Part shown: positions 7,314-10,945 of the stretch, in pieces | Layout of the letters: each line of letters starts with the position of its first letter | Position numbering within the stretch: position 1 is the stretch's first letter | DNA from: an uncultured Carnobacterium sp. | GTDB taxonomy: Bacteria; Bacillota; Bacilli; Lactobacillales; Aerococcaceae | Assembly (NCBI GenBank): GCA_937967765.1 | Contig: CALCML010000251.1 | Coordinates: 1-10,945 of the forward strand | Direction: 5' to 3' | DNA length: 10,945 nucleotides | Notes under the pieces: model-generated | Database searches by the model: none | What the model was told of the DNA's origin: nothing | The model's input: the letters and a program-made list of their open reading frames with translations, nothing else | Made by a program: the position numbers and the translations under genes

Positions 7314-8426
7314 ATGATCAAAGCGTTTTGTGTATTGTATGCAGATAATTATAGAAATGACGACCTTCAAGGGTTAGTCAGAAATCGTACGGCAGCCGCT
7401 TTACCAGTAATTTCTCGTTATCGTATGGTGGACTTTATGCTATCTTCTCTTGTACATGCAGATATCGATAATATTGCACTATTAACGAATCATAATTACA
7501 AATCATTACTCGATCATGTAGCTTCAGGAAAAGATTGGGATTTAAACCGTAAGCACCGTGGTTTGAAAATTATTACTCCGATGTCAAACTACTTATCAAC
7601 ACGTATCCCACAAAATAAAATCGAAGCGTTAGCCAATACAATGGTGTATACGCAAGATCTTGATGAAGAGTTTGTTATTTTAGCTGATACAAACATTATC
7701 GGTAAAATTGATTTCAAAGAAATGTTCCAATATCACTTAGATACTGGTTCTGATATCACTGTTGCGTATACGTACCGCAAACCAACAGTAGGGGAATCAC
7801 AAATTATCTTTGATGAAAATCATAAAGTGTATGAGTCGCTTTATCACTTCGACGGATCTGATCATGAATGTGCAACACAAGTGAAAATCTACATTTTAAC
7901 AAAAGAATTATTCAATGGCATTGTTAAAAAGGGGTTAACACTTGGTTGGGAAGATATCTTACGTGACTATATTGCTAAGAACCTTGAAACATTACGTGTA
8001 TATGCATACCAAATTAAAGGATACTTGAAGGTCGTTAATACGATTAAAGATTACTATGACTTAAATATGGATATGCTTGATTTTGAAAATCTTCAGGATG
8101 TATTCCTTTCTGGTACTCAAGTGATTACGCGTGTTAAAGATACGGTCCCTACAGGCTATGGTAAGAAAGCTGTAGTGAAGAATTCGATTCTCGGAGACGG
8201 TTCGAAGATTCGTGGTACGGTTGAAAATAGTATTATCTTCCGTGATGTTGTTGTAGAAGAAGGTGCGGTTGTTCGTAACAGTATCATTCTTTCAAATACC
8301 GTAATTAAATCAGGTGCTCATTTAGAGTATGTGATTGCTGATAAAGATGTTACGGTAAAACAACATACTGTTTTAACAGGTACGGAAGAAGTACAAGTCG
8401 TGATTGATAAAGGTAAAACCGTTTAA
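7314..8426 (+). CDS. glgD: GlgD, regulatory-type partner of glucose-1-phosphate adenylyltransferase
   Basis: A 370-aa paralogue of GlgC found beside it in Firmicutes. In the Geobacillus pair, GlgD has little activity alone but raises GlgC activity in a mixed complex; the same role is inferred here. It keeps the fold: LPVISRYRMVDFMLSSL (30-46) matches the [11 protein letters not shown] region of GlgC, WDLNR (75-79) is shared, and a left-handed beta-helix tail spans about 280-360. The catalytic elements are lost. The glycine-rich loop is replaced by VLYADNYRNDDLQGL (7-21), and the LSGDH aspartate aligns with Asn127 in LADTNI. It starts 1 base after the glgC stop, so translation is probably coupled and the subunits made together. 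It is the last gene of the transcript: the terminator at 8451 follows directly, where glgA is expected in the common glgBCDAP order. Confidence 0.94.
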   Translation: MIKAFCVLYADNYRNDDLQGLVRNRTAAALPVISRYRMVDFMLSSLVHADIDNIALLTNHNYKSLLDHVASGKDWDLNRKHRGLKIITPMSNYLSTRIPQNKIEALANTMVYTQDLDEEFVILADTNIIGKIDFKEMFQYHLDTGSDITVAYTYRKPTVGESQIIFDENHKVYESLYHFDGSDHECATQVKIYILTKELFNGIVKKGLTLGWEDILRDYIAKNLETLRVYAYQIKGYLKVVNTIKDYYDLNMDMLDFENLQDVFLSGTQVITRVKDTVPTGYGKKAVVKNSILGDGSKIRGTVENSIIFRDVVVEEGAVVRNSIILSNTVIKSGAHLEYVIADKDVTVKQHTVLTGTEEVQVVIDKGKTV

Positions 8427-8450
8427 TCAACTTTCAAAATGATAAAAGAC

Positions 8451-8480
8451 AGCTTGGGCATTGCTCAAGCTTCTTTTTTT
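8451..8480 (+). terminator. Intrinsic terminator of glgBCD
   Basis: AGCTTGGGC (8451-8459) pairs with GCTCAAGCT (8463-8471) over 9 bp with one G-T pair and a 3-base loop, followed by TC and seven T residues (8474-8480). It begins 25 bases after the glgD stop and separates the glg genes from dinG. Confidence 0.92.
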
Positions 8481-8501
8481 GCCTTAAAACTTTTCTACTG
8501 T

Positions 8502-8530
8502 TTGCAACAAGAGGAATAAGTTAGTAAACT
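8502..8530 (+). promoter_or_regulatory. Candidate promoter of dinG
   Basis: TTGCAA (8502-8507, 4 of 6) and TAAACT (8525-8530, 4 of 6) are 17 bases apart, between the glgD terminator and the dinG ribosome-binding site. A small palindrome, TTAGT-AA-ACTAA (8521-8532), covers the -10. A promoter is needed here because a terminator lies just upstream, but this exact assignment is tentative. Confidence 0.4.
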
Positions 8531-8566
8531 AAATAAGTAGGAATTCTTTAGAAAGGAGCTTTTCTC

Positions 8567-10945
8567 ATGGTAAGAAAATATGCTGTCATTGATTTAGAAA
8601 CGACAGGGCCAAAATATGAGAGCGGGGATCGAATCTTCCAGTTTGGCTGTACCTTAATCAATGGCGATGAAGTGATTGAGCATGTCTCACTCAATATTAA
8701 TCCTGAAAAAAGTATTCCATTCGAGATTCAATTATTAACGGGAGTGACGAATGCGGATGTGGCAACGGCTCCCTATTTTGATGAAGTGGCAATGATGATT
8801 TTTAGTCTGTTAGAAGACCGAACGCTCGTTGCTCATAATGTTGGTTTTGACGGACCTTTTATTATGTCTGCTTTAACAGATGCACTGGGTCTAGAATTGG
8901 AAGTGCCACTCATTGATACGGTGCAACTGGCTCAAATTTGTTATCCAACAGCGCTCAGTTATCGACTTAGTGATTTAACAGAGGCGCTAGAGATTCGTCA
9001 TACTCAAGTACATACAGCAGGCAGTGATGCTCGAGCAACAGCTGAACTATTCTTAAAAATGAAGACTAAGTTTCGAGAGTTGTCGACGATTACGTTAAAA
9101 CAGCTAACCGAATTCTCTGGAGAATTACTAGGGTATACGGGTACGATTTTTGAGGAAATTTTAGAAGAAAAAGGAAAAGAAGAAAGAGAAGAATTTCCTT
9201 TAGAACAAGGTTTTGTCGTTTCTCCTCTAGCGGTAAAAGAGGTAGAACTAAAGTCTTCTAAACGAAAAACGAATGCACTTGAAGCTTATCAGAAATTAGT
9301 AGATTCTGGATTCTTAGAAGATAAGGCAAGCCAGCGTAAGATGATAGCCACCATAGAATCGTTGATTGAAACTGACGAACCTTTGCATTTTATTGAAGCC
9401 AGCCCTGGTTCAGGGAAAACATATGCCTACTTACTGGCAGCATTTGAAAAAGCGAGTAAGAGAAAACCAATCTGGATAGTCACTTCGAACTTACTATTGC
9501 AACAACAACTGATGGAGGATAGTGTCGCTCCAATTATTACAGAGTTAAAGATTAAGACACCTGTAATTTCTATAAAAGGGCAAAGACACTATATTGATTT
9601 AACAGCCTTCAAGCGTGCAATTCACAAGTATCAAGAGGAGAGAAGTCCGAGAAACAGCCTTTCTATTATGGGGTTACTCGTTTGGATTACAAAGACGCAA
9701 ACGGGTGATTTGTCCGAATGCAATCAAGTTCTACATCAAGTAACATTATGGAATGAAATTTCGGTAAAAGATGCAAATGAGGAAGGAAGTCTGTATTGGG
9801 ACAAGGCAGTAGCTTCAGTTCAACAAAGTCCAATTGTGGTTACTAATCATGCATTCCTTATTCAGTACGCTTCATTGATTGCTCATCGTGTAAAACCTGT
9901 TGTACTGATTGATGAAGTGCAGCAGTTTGAGCATGCCCTAGAGCAATATGGCACGACTACCGTTAACTTCTCTCATTTATTCGAGTTGCAACAATTATGG
10001 TCTGATCATCACTTAAATGCGATGTTTCATTTTTCAAAGGAAGAGGAACACCTCTCTCGTACCATGAACCGCAAGTTATTAGAAATTTGTGATTTATATG
10101 AAACATGGTTTGAAGAGTTGAAGAGTGGACAACAACTGTCATCTTCTTTTGTATTTACATCCTGTGAGTGGAATGAGTCAATCCACTGTGAAATGGTGAA
10201 CGCCATGCAAAAGGCACTGTCTGGTGTAATGAATTTATTACAAGCGAATGCAGACAAGACTACTTTGTTTGAAGAAAGTGCTTATTTATTAAAAGAACTA
10301 ATGGAGTCTATCTCTCAATTTCAAATGGATGACAATGATTATTTTGTTATTGAAGAAAAAGAACATTACGGTCAAAATACTCTAGAATTATTAAGAGTCA
10401 AGCCGGTCATTCAAGTCTTCAATCAGTTTAGAGAGAAGATGAGACAAATAATTGGAATTTCAGCAACGATTCCAACCTTTACACCATTATTCCATGAGTT
10501 AGAGGCAAAAGAGAAGTTGACGGTGATCGAGACAAAAGCAGAAACTGCCGACCATCAGATATTTATCCCTAATGATTTGGTGGCCGTAAATTCTTCCTCG
10601 AGTCAACAGTATCACGCACAAATTGCAGACTGTATCGAAAAAATTTATGAGCGAAAGGGCGGAAGAATGCTTGTCTTGATGCATTCTGTTGAAGCGCTCT
10701 TAGCAGTAGAGAGTCTGTTAGAAGACTTTTGCCGTGCTCATCAAATTGAACTTTTGGCTCAAAAAGGACCTCAAATGGGTCGAAGAATCCAACGTCGTTT
10801 CCAAGAAAGAAATGATGCGATTTTACTGGGTGTCTATAGCTTCTGGGAAGGATTTGATAGTGGCGGCCAATCCATCGATTCACTCGTAATCACCAAATTG
10901 CCATTCCCAAATCCAGTGTCAACGGCTCAACAAATTATTCAACTA
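8567..10945 (+). CDS. dinG: DinG-family protein: DEDDh exonuclease fused to helicase-like ATPase, 3' end cut off
   Basis: The frame is open for 793 codons from ATG 8567 to the window edge, with GAAAGGAG (8551-8558) 8 bases upstream. Residues 1-165 form a DnaQ-type 3'-5' exonuclease domain: DLETTG (D9, E11), HNVGFD (H90, D95) and HTAGSDA (H149, D154), a complete DEDDh set. The superfamily 2 ATPase part follows: Walker A EASPGSGKT (277-285), VTNHAFLIQYA (425-435), Walker B LIDEVQ (447-452), GISATIP (630-636) and SFWEGFDSGG (758-767). Walker B reads DEVQ rather than the usual DEAH. Between motif Ia and Walker B only one cysteine (C385) is seen, so the four-cysteine iron-sulfur cluster of E. coli DinG and XPD is absent. 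Staphylococcus aureus DinG, with a similar fused layout, acts as a 3'-5' exonuclease rather than a helicase; the same may hold here. The last helicase motif (arginine finger) lies beyond the edge. It has no evident link to glycogen metabolism. Confidence 0.93.
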   Translation, partial: MVRKYAVIDLETTGPKYESGDRIFQFGCTLINGDEVIEHVSLNINPEKSIPFEIQLLTGVTNADVATAPYFDEVAMMIFSLLEDRTLVAHNVGFDGPFIMSALTDALGLELEVPLIDTVQLAQICYPTALSYRLSDLTEALEIRHTQVHTAGSDARATAELFLKMKTKFRELSTITLKQLTEFSGELLGYTGTIFEEILEEKGKEEREEFPLEQGFVVSPLAVKEVELKSSKRKTNALEAYQKLVDSGFLEDKASQRKMIATIESLIETDEPLHFIEASPGSGKTYAYLLAAFEKASKRKPIWIVTSNLLLQQQLMEDSVAPIITELKIKTPVISIKGQRHYIDLTAFKRAIHKYQEERSPRNSLSIMGLLVWITKTQTGDLSECNQVLHQVTLWNEISVKDANEEGSLYWDKAVASVQQSPIVVTNHAFLIQYASLIAHRVKPVVLIDEVQQFEHALEQYGTTTVNFSHLFELQQLWSDHHLNAMFHFSKEEEHLSRTMNRKLLEICDLYETWFEELKSGQQLSSSFVFTSCEWNESIHCEMVNAMQKALSGVMNLLQANADKTTLFEESAYLLKELMESISQFQMDDNDYFVIEEKEHYGQNTLELLRVKPVIQVFNQFREKMRQIIGISATIPTFTPLFHELEAKEKLTVIETKAETADHQIFIPNDLVAVNSSSSQQYHAQIADCIEKIYERKGGRMLVLMHSVEALLAVESLLEDFCRAHQIELLAQKGPQMGRRIQRRFQERNDAILLGVYSFWEGFDSGGQSIDSLVITKLPFPNPVSTAQQIIQL

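Noticed and set aside
8427..8566. Searched for a hidden small gene or RNA between glgD and dinG
   Set aside because: The 140 bases are accounted for by the terminator, a candidate promoter and the dinG ribosome-binding site; no further structure is seen.
10569..10883. 104-codon minus-strand frame inside dinG
   Set aside because: It lies wholly antisense to the conserved helicase region of dinG, has no family resemblance that I can see, and no ribosome-binding context.
1..10945. Looked for mobile elements, CRISPR repeats, tRNA genes, attachment sites and toxin-antitoxin or defence cassettes
   Set aside because: No long repeats, transposase motifs, array-like repeats or tRNA-like folds were seen by eye, and all long frames belong to recognised housekeeping families.

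Overview
The window is an AT-rich, gene-dense stretch from a low-GC Gram-positive bacterium. It is most likely a member of the Lactobacillales. The clues are strong Shine-Dalgarno sites, a glgC/glgD pair of the Firmicutes type, a catabolite-response-element-like site, and a DinG with a fused exonuclease domain and no visible iron-sulfur cysteine cluster. The exact genus cannot be read from the sequence; a Carnobacteriaceae-like origin is only a guess.

Layout, left to right. The 3' seven-eighths of glgP (glycogen phosphorylase, +) enters from the left edge. It ends at a strong two-way terminator shared with a convergent, intracellular GH13 alpha-glucan hydrolase (-). A divergent intergenic region of about 260 bases follows. 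It holds a good extended -10 promoter for the rightward genes, a cre-like CcpA site just downstream of that promoter, a weaker leftward promoter candidate, and several short palindromes and repeats. Then come glgB, glgC and glgD (+), packed with 15-base and 1-base gaps and closed by a clear intrinsic terminator. The last gene is dinG (+), with its own promoter candidate, running off the right edge.

How the genes fit together. GlgC, with its non-catalytic-looking partner GlgD, makes ADP-glucose. A glycogen synthase (GlgA) would polymerise it, and GlgB adds alpha-1,6 branches. GlgP and the GH13 hydrolase take the polymer apart. No glgA is present in the window: glgD is followed directly by a terminator. 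In many Firmicutes the order is glgB-C-D-A-P, so the pathway genes here are split, with glgP upstream and an inverted hydrolase gene between the two halves. dinG is an unrelated neighbour concerned with nucleic acids.

I found no mobile element, CRISPR array, tRNA, rRNA or unrecognised gene cassette. The points worth a second look are regulatory (the divergent region), organisational (the split glg locus) and a few residue-level oddities. Nothing here supports a claim of a new biological system.
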